Of a DNA stretch of 64,000 bases, positions 33,851 to 41,628 are shown piece after piece. The notes under the pieces were generated by a model, which was not told where the DNA came from, ran no database searches, and saw only the letters and a program-made list of their open reading frames with translations. Origin of the DNA: Streptomyces sp. CB00455 (GTDB lineage Bacteria; Actinomycetota; Actinomycetes; Streptomycetales; Streptomycetaceae); NCBI RefSeq assembly GCF_001905445.1, contig NZ_LIVQ01000005.1, forward strand, positions 186,001-250,000, read 5' to 3'. The position numbers were made by a program, and so were the translations under genes. Within the stretch, counting starts at the first letter, position 1. Every line of letters begins with the position of its first letter.

Positions 33851-33890
33851 GTGGCGCGGGGACGTGCCGGGTGGCGCGGGGACGTGCCGG
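33851..33890. repeat. Perfect 20-bp tandem duplication upstream of PucR-type gene
   Basis: Two identical copies of gtggcgcggggacgtgccgg stand head to tail at 33851-33870 and 33871-33890, beginning 26 bases upstream of the regulator start on the minus strand. The place suits an operator or promoter duplication. Confidence 0.9.
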
Positions 33891-34057
33891 GACGGCCCGG
33901 TGCGGCGCGGGGCGCAGCACCGGCCGGGGCCGCCGCCGTCGCCGGCCTTGCGGCCGGGCCGGCGACGGCCTCGTACTGGACGTACTCGCGTGGTCCGGCA
34001 ACGCCGCGAGGTGCCGTGCCGGGCGCCGCGACCCGGTGAACCCCGCCGGTCACAGCA

Positions 34058-35464
34058 TTAGCTGCCCGCGGAGACCTGACCTGTCTCGGCCTGGCGGCCG
34101 CCCGGAACCGGGGCGGCGGCCCGGCCGTGCGACCGGGACAGGCTACGCCCGCGCGTCTCGCGCGCCGCCAGGACGGTCACGCTCGTGACCGCCGCCGCCG
34201 CGGCGAGGTAGATCGAGACCGGCAGGGCGGAGCCGTAGTCGTCGAGGAGGGCGACCGCGATGATCGGGGCGAGGGCGCCGCCGATGATGGAGGCGAGCTG
34301 GGAGCCCATCGAGGCGCCGGAGTAGCGGACCTTGGTGTCGAACATCTCGGAGATGAAGGCGGCCTGGGGCCCGTACATCGCTCCGTGGAAGAGCAGTCCG
34401 ATGGTGACGGCCGCGGTGATGGCCGGGAAGGACTTGGAGTCGAGCATCGCGAAGAACGCGAAGGCCCAGCCGATCATGCCGACGGAGCCGATGAGGGTGA
34501 CCGGCCGGCGGCCGATCCGGTCCGAAAGGGCGCCCCATGCCGGGATGGTGACGAAGTGGACGGCCGAGCCGATCAGTACGGCGTTCAGACCCGCGCTCTT
34601 GGACAGGCCCAGGTGGGTGGTCACGTAGACCAGCAGGAAGGCCGTGATGATGTAGTAGGAGATGTTCTCGCCGAGACGGGTGCCGACGGCGGTGAGGACG
34701 CCGCGCCAGTTCGTCCGGAACACCTCCACCACCGGCGGCTTGTGTGCGGCGCCGGCGTCAGCGTGCTCGGCGGCCTTGGCCTGGGCTTCGAGGAAGACCG
34801 GGGATTCGGAGACGGACACGCGGATCCACAGGCCGATCGCCACCAGTACCCCGGAGAGCAGGAAGGGGATCCGCCAGCCCCAGGCGAGGAAGGTCTCGTC
34901 GGACTGGACGGCGGCCAGCAGGGCCAGCACGCCGGTGGCGAGCAGGTTGCCGCCGGGGGCTCCGGCCTGGGGCCAGGAGGCCCAGAAGCCGCGGTGCTCG
35001 TCGTCCCCGTGCTCGGAGACGAGCAGGACCGCCCCGCCCCACTCGCCGCCGAGGGCGAAGCCCTGGATCAGGCGCAGCAGGGTGAGCAGGACCGGTGCGC
35101 CGACGCCGATGCCGGCGTGGGTGGGCAGCAGGCCCATCGCGAACGTGGCGCCACCCATCAGCACGAGGCTGAGGACGAGGAGCTTCTTGCGGCCGATCTT
35201 GTCCCCGTAGTGGCCGAAGACCACGCCGCCCAGGGGGCGGGCAGCGAAGCCGATCGCGTAGGTGAGGAAGGCGAGGAGGGTGCCGACCAGCGGCTCACTG
35301 CTGGGGAAGAACAGCTTGTTGAAGACCAGCGCGGCGGCCGAGCCGTAGAGGAAGAAGTCGTACCACTCGATGGTGGTGCCGATGAGGCCGGCGCTGATGA
35401 TGCGGCCGATGCCGGCCCGGCGGGCCGGGGTTGCCTGGGACGGCCGGGATGTCTGCGATGCCAT
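34058..35464 (-). CDS. MFS transporter, metabolite:H+ symporter (MHS) family
   Basis: 468 residues from ATG 35464 (a GTG five codons earlier is possible). Twelve membrane spans with GTTIEWYDFFLYGSAAALVF, FAARPLGGVVFGHYGDKIGRK and RLIQGFALGGEWGGAVLLV are diagnostic of the MHS branch (KgtP/ProP/ShiA-like), which imports carboxylates and related compounds with protons. Its neighbours suggest 3-hydroxybutyrate or another short-chain carboxylate as substrate; this is inferred. Confidence 0.92.
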   Translation of the reverse strand: MASQTSRPSQATPARRAGIGRIISAGLIGTTIEWYDFFLYGSAAALVFNKLFFPSSEPLVGTLLAFLTYAIGFAARPLGGVVFGHYGDKIGRKKLLVLSLVLMGGATFAMGLLPTHAGIGVGAPVLLTLLRLIQGFALGGEWGGAVLLVSEHGDDEHRGFWASWPQAGAPGGNLLATGVLALLAAVQSDETFLAWGWRIPFLLSGVLVAIGLWIRVSVSESPVFLEAQAKAAEHADAGAAHKPPVVEVFRTNWRGVLTAVGTRLGENISYYIITAFLLVYVTTHLGLSKSAGLNAVLIGSAVHFVTIPAWGALSDRIGRRPVTLIGSVGMIGWAFAFFAMLDSKSFPAITAAVTIGLLFHGAMYGPQAAFISEMFDTKVRYSGASMGSQLASIIGGALAPIIAVALLDDYGSALPVSIYLAAAAAVTSVTVLAARETRGRSLSRSHGRAAAPVPGGRQAETGQVSAGS

Positions 35465-35579
35465 GGCGGGGGTACCCACATTTCGGCTGGGGACGGACGG
35501 AGGGGCGAGCGGGGGCGAACGGAGGGGTGACCGGGTGACCCGGGGGGTGGGGTGAGCGGGGTGGGCCCGGCGCGGTCGT

Positions 35580-36365
35580 TCAGGCGGCGGTCCAGCCGCC
35601 GTCCAGCGGGATCGATGCGCCGGTGAGGTAGCCGCTGTGGGGGCCGCAGAGCCATACGACGACGCCGGCGACCTCCTCCGGTTCGATCAGCCGCTTGATC
35701 GCGGAGCGGCTGAGCAACACCTCGCCGACCACCTGGCCGGCGTCGATGCCGTGTGCGGCGGCCTGGGCCGCGATCTGCCGTTCCACCAACGGGGTGCGCA
35801 CGTAGCCGGGGTTGACGCAGTTGCTGGTGATGCCGTGCGGGGCGCCTTCGAGGGCCGCCACCTTGCTCAGGCCCTCCAGGCCGTGCTTCGCAGTCACGTA
35901 ACCGGCCTTGAAGGCGCTGGCCCGCAGGCCGTGGACGCTGGAGATGTTGACGATGCGGCCCCAGCCGCGTGCGCGCATGTGCGGCATGGTCCGGCGGAGC
36001 AGCAGGAAGGGGGCCTGCACCATCACCTTCTGGATGAGCTCGAACCGCTCCGGGGGGAAGTCGGCCAGGGGGGCCACGTGCTGGAGACCGGCGTTGTTGA
36101 CCAGGATGTCGATGTCGGCCGGCAGCTCCTCGACGAGTGCGCCGTGGGCGAGGTCCACCACATGGGCCCGCCCGCCCGTCTCCTGCGCGGCGGCCGCGGC
36201 TGCTTCGGCGTCGATGTCCACCACGTGGACCAGCGCCCCCGCCGCGGCGAGCGCCCTGGCGCAGGCGCGTCCGATTCCGCTGCCGGCGCCGGTCACCAGG
36301 GCGGTGCGGCCCGCCAGGTCGACACCTGCTGTCCCGTCGAACGCGGGAGTGATTCCGCTTGTCAT
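35580..36365 (-). CDS. 3-hydroxybutyrate dehydrogenase (SDR)
   Basis: 261 residues from ATG 36365 (ATG 36377 is an alternative). TGAGSGIGRACARALAAAG, NNAGLQHVAPLADFPPERF, NISSVHGLRASAFKAGYVTA-KHGLEG with the YxxxK pair, and the ending GASIPLDGGWTA strongly resemble bacterial D-3-hydroxybutyrate dehydrogenase, which interconverts 3-hydroxybutyrate and acetoacetate with NAD. Upstream lies a relic of the CoA-transferase that would activate acetoacetate. Confidence 0.92.
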   Translation of the reverse strand: MTSGITPAFDGTAGVDLAGRTALVTGAGSGIGRACARALAAAGALVHVVDIDAEAAAAAAQETGGRAHVVDLAHGALVEELPADIDILVNNAGLQHVAPLADFPPERFELIQKVMVQAPFLLLRRTMPHMRARGWGRIVNISSVHGLRASAFKAGYVTAKHGLEGLSKVAALEGAPHGITSNCVNPGYVRTPLVERQIAAQAAAHGIDAGQVVGEVLLSRSAIKRLIEPEEVAGVVVWLCGPHSGYLTGASIPLDGGWTAA

Positions 36366-36633
36366 GGCGGGAAGCATGCGTGACGCGGACGCGTCACTCC
36401 CATGGGTGTGCCCACCACAGTCGGGCCGCCGCAGGTGTGGGTGTCCCCCAGGGTCCGGCTCCGTACGCCACCTGCCCGTGGTCCCCCCGGAGGCCGGGGC
36501 CGTGGCCTGGGGTGCGCAGCCGGTGTCGGCGATGACGTAGTGGCCCGGCGGGGACTCCCCCAGGGTGTGGGCGACGAAGATGCCGGAGAGCCCCATGCCC
36601 TGCTGCGAGCCCTTGGCGCAGGCGCGGCCGGCC

Positions 36634-36780
36634 CCGCCCCGTGAGCGGAAGTCCGCACGTCTCCACCGGTGCGGGAGAGCCGTCCCGCGCGGTGTGTTCC
36701 ATCAGCACGGTCACCCGCCGGGCCCCGTGGACCGGGTCCATGGCGCCGCCCAGCCCCTTGACGGTCCGGCCGGGGACCAC
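36634..36780 (-). pseudogene. Relic of 3-oxoacid CoA-transferase subunit B
   Basis: About 49 codons in one frame, read from 36780 downward, give VPGRTVKGLGGAMDPVHGAR, RVTVLMEHTARDGSPAPVET and CGLPLTGRG. This is the conserved late segment of SCOT-type CoA-transferase subunit B. The expected preceding part (LGAMQV and the Glu loop) and the following ITDLAV segment are absent, so only a fragment of a roughly 215-residue protein remains. It lies directly upstream of the 3-hydroxybutyrate dehydrogenase gene, where such genes often occur. Confidence 0.65.
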
Positions 36781-36933
36781 CCGACGGCCCCGGTCATGGC
36801 GTTCTGCCCCACAATCCGCCTGGCGGGCATGTGCCCGTGGACCACCCGCCGATCCGGCTCCCGGACGGCCCGGGTCGTCCGGGCCGTCCCGTTCGTCCGG
36901 CTGGCCCGGTACCTGCCCTGCCGGGCGGGCCTC

Positions 36934-37371
36934 TCAGGCCGGGGCCGTGCCGGGGCCCGGGACGAGGCCGTCGGCGACCAGGCCGTCGAGGACCGCCTGC
37001 CCCAGGGCCTGCACGGCCGACTGCGGGCGGACCATCACGGTGAACTCCTTGACCCGGCCCGCCCCGTCGAACTGGAGCAGGTCGATCCCGTGGATCTGCC
37101 TGCCGTTCACGACGGCCCGGAAGGGCAGGATCGCCGACGGCGCCTCCTGTCCGTCGGAGCTGGTCTCGGCGGCGCCCTCGAAGTACCCGACGTACCGGAG
37201 GTCTTCGAAGGTGCGCAGCAGGACCCCGAAGAGACCCATGACCATCCGCCTGCCCTCGAAGGGGGTGAACTTGACCGGACTGTAGAGCCTGATGTCCTCG
37301 GCGAACAGGTCCTCCAGCGCGGCGAGATCACGCTTCTCCACGGCGGCGCGGAATCGTTCGGCAGTCTCCAT
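36934..37371 (-). CDS. Nuclear transport factor 2-like (SnoaL-fold) protein
   Basis: 145 residues. AERFRAAVEKRDLAALEDLFAEDI and VNGRQIHGIDLLQFDGAGRVKEFTVMVRP are the usual SnoaL/NTF2-like start and end strands. The cone-shaped fold binds small hydrophobic ligands or acts as an isomerase-type enzyme; the substrate is unknown. It is divergent from the PadR gene across a palindromic operator and is probably controlled by it. Confidence 0.85.
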   Translation of the reverse strand: METAERFRAAVEKRDLAALEDLFAEDIRLYSPVKFTPFEGRRMVMGLFGVLLRTFEDLRYVGYFEGAAETSSDGQEAPSAILPFRAVVNGRQIHGIDLLQFDGAGRVKEFTVMVRPQSAVQALGQAVLDGLVADGLVPGPGTAPA

Positions 37372-37382
37372 GACCCCTCCTG

Positions 37383-37418
37383 ATACTCAAGAAAATGACT
37401 ATTCACTTTCTTGCGTAT
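37383..37418. promoter_or_regulatory. PadR-type operator
   Basis: ATACTCAAGAAA (37383-37394) and TTTCTTGCGTAT (37407-37418) are inverted copies matching at 11 of 12 positions around a 12-base A+T-rich spacer. The site sits between the NTF2-like and padR starts. PadR repressors typically bind long A+T-rich dyads ending in ATAC/GTAT or ATGT/ACAT, so this is a good autoregulatory operator candidate. Confidence 0.8.
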
Positions 37419-37458
37419 GATGCACCGGACCGGCGAGGCAAGGGAAGGGGTGGCCGCG

Positions 37459-38028
37459 ATGGCCCTGCGACACGCCGTGCTGGCGGCGCTGCTGGACGGC
37501 GACTACAGCGGGTACCAGCTGGCGAAGGTCTTCGACGTGAGCGTCGGCAACTTCTGGCACGCGCTCCCCCAGCAGCTGTACGCCGAGTTGGCCAAGCTGG
37601 AGAAGGAGGGACTGGTCGCCGGCCGCCAGGTGGTCCAGGAGACCCGGCCCAACAAGCGGGTGTTCCAGGTGACGGATGCCGGTCGCGCCGCGCTGGAAGC
37701 CTTCGCCGTGGCCGCGGCGAAGCCGTCGGTCATCCGCGACGACCTGCTCGTCAAGGTCCAGAGCGCCGACCGCATCGGCACCGGCCCGGTGATCGAACAG
37801 CTGGAGGAGCGGGCTGCCGCGGCCGAAACGAAGATCGAATTCCTCGAAGGGCTGCTGCGGGAGATGCGCGGCGACCTCGACGAGGAGGAGTTCTTGCTGC
37901 GGGGCGAGCGGATCGGCGGATACCTGACCTGCCTGCGCGGCGTCACCTTCGAACGGGGGCACCGGGACTGGTGCCTGGAGACCGCGGCCACCCTGAGGAA
38001 GAGGCGGACGACCGATGCCCGGCACTGA
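37459..38028 (+). CDS. PadR family transcriptional regulator
   Basis: 189 residues from ATG 37459 with GGAAGGGG 8 bases upstream (GTG 37450 is possible). The winged helix ALRHAVLAALLDGDYSGYQLA, LYAELAKLEKEGLVAGRQV and the long C-terminal helical dimer arm (LEERAAAAETKIEFLEGLL) are typical of PadR. It likely represses itself and the divergent NTF2-like gene. The next gene overlaps its 3' end by 14 bases. Confidence 0.9.
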   Translation: MALRHAVLAALLDGDYSGYQLAKVFDVSVGNFWHALPQQLYAELAKLEKEGLVAGRQVVQETRPNKRVFQVTDAGRAALEAFAVAAAKPSVIRDDLLVKVQSADRIGTGPVIEQLEERAAAAETKIEFLEGLLREMRGDLDEEEFLLRGERIGGYLTCLRGVTFERGHRDWCLETAATLRKRRTTDARH

Positions 38029-38839
38029 GTACCTGCGGTACGTCGCACTGGGCGACAGCCAGACCGAGGGCGTCGGGGACGGGGACGACACCACCGGCCT
38101 CCGCGGCTTCGCCGACCGGCTCGCCGAGCACCTCGCGGTGGTCGACCCGGCCGTCCGGTACGCCAATCTGGCGGTACGGGGCCGCCTCGCCGCCCAGGTC
38201 CGCGCGCAGCAGCTGGCGCCCGCCCTGGCCCTGCGCCCCGACCTGGTCACCGTCGTCGCCGGGGTCAACGACCTGCTCCGGCCCCGGTTCGACGCGGTGG
38301 AGGTGGCCGGACACCTGGAGGAGATGTTCGCCGCGTTCACGGCGGCCGGCGCGCACGTGGTGACGGTGACCTTCCCCGACCTCGGCGAGATCGTGCCCTT
38401 GGCCCGGCCGCTCGGATCGCGCGTGTCGGGTCTCAATTCCCGCATCCGCGCCGCCGCCGCCCGGCACGGGGTCACGGTCGCCGACATCGGCGGGCAGGCC
38501 ATCGCCCGCGACCCGCGACTGTGGACGGCCGACCGCCTGCACGCCAGCCCCCTGGGCCACGAACGGATCGCCGCCGCCCTCGCCCGGGCCGTCCGGCTGC
38601 CGGGGAGCGACGATGCCTGGACGCTCCCGCTGCCGCCCCGGACGCTGCCCGGCCCGTGGCAGGCGACCGCAGCGGAACTGCGCTGGGCGGCCGGTTTCCT
38701 GGGCCCCTGGGTCGCCCGGCGCGTACGGGGCCGGTCCTCCGGCGACGGCCGCACCGCGAAACGCCCCCGGCTCCTTCCCGTGGGCGCGGCTGCGGGCGGC
38801 GCCGCGGAGGTCGCGCGGACGGAGACCGAAGGGGCGTGA
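38015..38839 (+). CDS. SGNH/GDSL-family hydrolase
   Basis: 274 residues. The nucleophile block YVALGDSQTEGVGDGD, the Asn block VVAGVNDLL and the catalytic DRLHASPLGHERIA near residue 175 define the SGNH fold, an esterase or lipase type. The C-terminal 60 residues are Arg/Gly/Ala-rich. No signal peptide is seen. Its stop overlaps the next start as GTGA. Confidence 0.9.
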   Translation: MPGTEYLRYVALGDSQTEGVGDGDDTTGLRGFADRLAEHLAVVDPAVRYANLAVRGRLAAQVRAQQLAPALALRPDLVTVVAGVNDLLRPRFDAVEVAGHLEEMFAAFTAAGAHVVTVTFPDLGEIVPLARPLGSRVSGLNSRIRAAAARHGVTVADIGGQAIARDPRLWTADRLHASPLGHERIAAALARAVRLPGSDDAWTLPLPPRTLPGPWQATAAELRWAAGFLGPWVARRVRGRSSGDGRTAKRPRLLPVGAAAGGAAEVARTETEGA

Positions 38840-39110
38840 AGCCGCGCCCCAACTGGACCGCCTTCACGGGCAGTCCGCTGCCCGACGCCCCGCAGGGCAT
38901 CCACGCCGGCGCCCGGCCCACGCCGACGCCGATCCCGTCCACATGTTCCACCCCCGCCGGCCGGGCTACGTCAACCGCTCGTACAATCTGCTTCCCGGAG
39001 ACATATTGCTCTTCCGGTACAAGGGTCACAGCGGCTACGACCACACGGCCGTGGCCAGGAACGGGGGGAAGATCGTGGAGGTCGGTACCCTGAGGCCGAG
39101 GTCCCGGTGA
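38836..39110 (+). pseudogene. NlpC/CHAP-like small protein gene broken by a frameshift
   Basis: The gene appears to start at GTG 38836, overlapping the SGNH stop (GTGA), and reads KPRPNWTAFTGSPLPDAPQG, then PTPTPIPS to about 38935. From there coding character (G+C at third positions) moves to another frame, which reads RPGYVNRSYNLLPGDILLFR, YKGHSGYDHTAVARNGGKIV and stops at 39110, overlapping the next gene's GTG. PGDILLF and DHTAV recall NlpC/P60 folds. A loss of 1 or gain of 2 bases between about 38930 and 38960 would explain this; a sequencing error is possible. Confidence 0.65.
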
Positions 39111-39640
39111 GGTACGGGCCGGCCCTGCGGGCCGCACTCGGCTGCACCCTGTCGCTGGGCGTGCTGACCGCCTGCTCGGCGCAGTACGCCGCCGAGCAGA
39201 CGAACTTCACCGGCGACTACAGCAGCCACCCGCCGCTCGCCGTCGTCGGGTATCCGTCCACGGGGTCGTTGGGGATCACCCAGCAGGTGGTGTGGCGGAT
39301 CGCCGACGGGGACGCCGACGCGCTGGCGGCCCTCGTGTCCGACGACCGGGGCGAGGGCGTCCCCGAGAAGACCGCCGAGAACTGGATCACAGCGTTCCGC
39401 AAGGGCGCCCGCGGGAAGGTCACCGCGGAGTTCTACGACGAGGGTTCGTACCGGCAGACCGTCGTGCTCTACCTGCACGACACCGGTCAGATCAAAGGGA
39501 TCTACGTCCGGGCCGTGAGCGTGGACCACAAGGACGTGTGGCGGGTGGGCATGGCCGAACCGGATCCCGGTGAAGCCACCGCCGTGGAACCCTGGGTACC
39601 GAAGACGCCCGGCGAGCTCGGCTCCAAGAGGGCGGGGTGA
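39107..39640 (+). CDS. Putative lipoprotein
   Basis: 177 residues from GTG 39107, overlapping the preceding stop (GTGA). A signal peptide with lipobox LTACSAQ gives an acylated Cys near residue 23. The mature part (ITQQVVWRIADGDADALAAL, ENWITAFRKGARGKVTAEFY) looks like a small alpha/beta domain of the SnoaL or Ntf2 type. It is probably one unit with the SGNH gene and the broken gene upstream. Function is unknown. Confidence 0.78.
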   Translation: MRYGPALRAALGCTLSLGVLTACSAQYAAEQTNFTGDYSSHPPLAVVGYPSTGSLGITQQVVWRIADGDADALAALVSDDRGEGVPEKTAENWITAFRKGARGKVTAEFYDEGSYRQTVVLYLHDTGQIKGIYVRAVSVDHKDVWRVGMAEPDPGEATAVEPWVPKTPGELGSKRAG

Positions 39641-39768
39641 GCTGACCGGCTCCCGGCATGCACGAGGGGCGCCGCTCCGTGGGGAACCACGGGGCGGCGC
39701 CCTTCGCCGCGCCACCGGTCGGTTATCGTCCGTCACCTGGCGGATGTGACGGACACGGGGATGTGACA

Positions 39769-40662
39769 GTGAGCGGAAAAGACGATCTGGCGCGGCGCTT
39801 CGAGGAACACCGCGGCCACCTGCGGGCGGTCGCCTACCGCATGCTCGGCTCGCTCAGCGAGGCGGAGGACGCCGTTCAGGAAGCCTGGCTCAAGCTCGGC
39901 CGCGCGGACGCCGATGCCGTCGACAACCTGGGCGGGTGGCTGACCACGGCGGTCGGCCGGGTGTGCCTGGACATGCTGCGGTCGCGCACCAGCCGGCGCG
40001 AGGATCCGCTGCACGACCAGGAGGGGCTGGTACGCCTCCCGGACCCGGTCGTCGGCCGGGCGGACGGCCTCGACCCGGAGCAGGAGGTCCTGCTCGCCGA
40101 CTCGGTCGGCACCGCGCTGATGGTGGTACTGGAGACGCTCGCCCCCGCCGAGCGGCTGGCCTTCGTGCTGCACGACATGTTCGCCGTGCCCTTCGACGAC
40201 ATCGCCCCGGTCCTCGGGCGGACTTCCGCCACCACGCGCCAGCTCGCCAGCCGCGCCCGGCGCCGGGTCCAGGGTGCGGCGCCCGCTCCGGACACCGACC
40301 GCGCCCGCCTGCGTACGATCGTCGACGCGTTCCTGGCCGCCGCGCGCGGCGGCGACTTCGAGGCTCTTGTGGCTCTCCTCGATCCCGAGATCGTGGCCCG
40401 CTCCGACGGCGGCACGCTGCTGCCCAGCGTGCTGCGGCGCGGCGCGTCCGAGGTCGCCTCGCAGGCGATCGCCTTCGCCCGGTTCGCCGAATCCGGCCGT
40501 CCGGTGCTGGTCAACGGCCTGCCCGGCGTGGTCTCCCTGGCGCAGGGCAGGCCGCTTTCGGTCATGGCCTTCACGGTCCGGGCCGGCAGGATCACCGCGC
40601 TGGACATCCTGACGGACCCGGAACGCCTGGCGCGCCTGGACCTGAGCGCCATCGACGCCTGA
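39769..40662 (+). CDS. ECF41-type RNA polymerase sigma factor with SnoaL-like C-terminus
   Basis: 297 residues from GTG 39769 (GTG 39763 is an alternative). Region 2 (FEEHRGHLRAVAYRMLGSLS, EAEDAVQEAWLKL) and region 4 (PAERLAFVLHDMFAVPFDDI, RTSATTRQLASRARRRV) are followed by a SnoaL-like domain (about residues 180-297). This is the ECF41/SigJ layout, in which the C-terminal domain tunes sigma activity in place of an anti-sigma factor. No carboxymuconolactone decarboxylase or oxidoreductase partner, common beside ECF41, is adjacent. Confidence 0.9.
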   Translation: MSGKDDLARRFEEHRGHLRAVAYRMLGSLSEAEDAVQEAWLKLGRADADAVDNLGGWLTTAVGRVCLDMLRSRTSRREDPLHDQEGLVRLPDPVVGRADGLDPEQEVLLADSVGTALMVVLETLAPAERLAFVLHDMFAVPFDDIAPVLGRTSATTRQLASRARRRVQGAAPAPDTDRARLRTIVDAFLAAARGGDFEALVALLDPEIVARSDGGTLLPSVLRRGASEVASQAIAFARFAESGRPVLVNGLPGVVSLAQGRPLSVMAFTVRAGRITALDILTDPERLARLDLSAIDA

Positions 40663-40755
40663 CCCGCCGCTGCCTGCCGGCCGGGTGGGGCCCGGGCGGG
40701 GACGCCGGCCGGCCGGAGCAGGATCACGGGCTGGGGGCAGGGGCCCAGGGGCTGG

Positions 40756-40777
40756 AGCTGGGGCAGGGGCCCCAGCT
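40756..40777. terminator. Hairpin between convergent genes
   Basis: AGCTGGGGC (40756-40764) and GCCCCAGCT (40769-40777) form a perfect 9-base stem with an AGGG loop, between the sigma factor gene and the MazG-like gene. The surrounding 80 bases are extremely G-rich on the plus strand. Confidence 0.65.
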
Positions 40778-40810
40778 ACGGCCGGGGCTGGGGCCGGGGC
40801 GGGGACACGG

Positions 40811-41155
40811 TCAGGTGGCGGTGTCCGCCGCCGGTGGGGGCAGGAACTTGGCCGCCTTCAGCGCGAGTTGCGCCGTGAAGTAGGCCGACGCATCGGGGCG
40901 CATCCGGGCGAGGGCCACCATGCCCGTGATGACGACGTCGCAGACCTCGTCGTGGACGTCCTCCCAGCTGTGGGAGCGCCCCTTGCGCGGGTTGGTGCCC
41001 TTGGCGCCGATCACGGCCTGGGCCGCTTCGCCGAACTCCTCGCCGATCTTCAGCACTTGCAGCAGGTGACTCTCCTCTGGCGGCAGGCCCAGCTCGGCGT
41101 CGGCGGCGTCGAAGCGGTCGGCGAGGGCGGTGATGGTGTCCCACGAGGCGGTCAC
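40811..41155 (-). CDS. MazG-like nucleotide pyrophosphohydrolase
   Basis: 114 residues from GTG 41155. The helix pair VLKIGEEFGEAAQAVIGAKG, with its ExxEA-like metal site, and HDEVCDVVITGMVALARM match all-alpha NTP pyrophosphatases (MazG-like), which hydrolyse nucleoside triphosphates to monophosphate and pyrophosphate. It is short compared with full MazG but normal for MazG-like single domains. Confidence 0.85.
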   Translation of the reverse strand: MTASWDTITALADRFDAADAELGLPPEESHLLQVLKIGEEFGEAAQAVIGAKGTNPRKGRSHSWEDVHDEVCDVVITGMVALARMRPDASAYFTAQLALKAAKFLPPPAADTAT

Positions 41156-41628
41156 GGCGCGCGGTGCCTTTCTGTCCCGTTGCCCATTGGCGGAAACCCC
41201 GCCGAACAGGGACAGCACCCTACCGGCGGGGCAGGGCCGGTCGGCAGGGGCGCACACGCCCACGACGCCCCGCAGCGGCCTCGATTGTCCCCTTGGTGTG
41301 GCTGTCGGTGGGATGCGGATGGTTCCTCACGGGTCGTGACGGAGGGAATTCGACAGGTAGTAATTAGATGAATCCCTGACTGAATTCCCGTCAATAGGCC
41401 CGCACCGTATATCTCGATTTGATAACGACTCCTTAGGTATGGCCTGGACCAATGGACCGCGACGCGCGTAACTGCCCTTTCTGCTAAGCATTTTGATAGT
41501 TCGTCAGATCCGGTCAACAGGTAACGGAACGATTTCTCGAAGCGCACTCCCCTTTGTCCGAATTCTCCGCGGCATTCGTCTGGCAGGCTTCCGCGCACCC
41601 ACCCATCCGCTCACGATTTGAGGTGCCC
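41156..41628. other. Long A+T-richer upstream region of the metalloprotease
   Basis: These 473 bases are unusually A+T-rich from 41340 to 41580 for this genome. They contain the spaced inverted repeat GGGAATTC (41344-41351) and GAATTCCC (41382-41389), a dre/chitin-operator-like box at 41440-41451, and GAGGTG as ribosome binding site at 41620-41625. No gene is evident. The length suggests an elaborate promoter. Confidence 0.55.
41440..41451. promoter_or_regulatory. Possible DasR (dre) or chitin-regulon operator
   Basis: TGGCCTGGACCA matches the DasR site core TGGTCTAGACCA at 10 of 12 positions. On the other strand, TGGTCCAGGCCA matches the direct-repeat element TGGTCCAGACCT known from Streptomyces chitinase promoters at 10 of 12. 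It lies 178 bases upstream of the secreted metalloprotease. The assignment rests on sequence likeness only. Confidence 0.4.

Noticed and set aside
36402..36633. Continuation of the CoA-transferase relic or a separate gene in the frame reading GLSGIFVAHTLGES
   Set aside because: The peptide does not match the expected end of subunit B and no start or family could be identified, so it was left unannotated.
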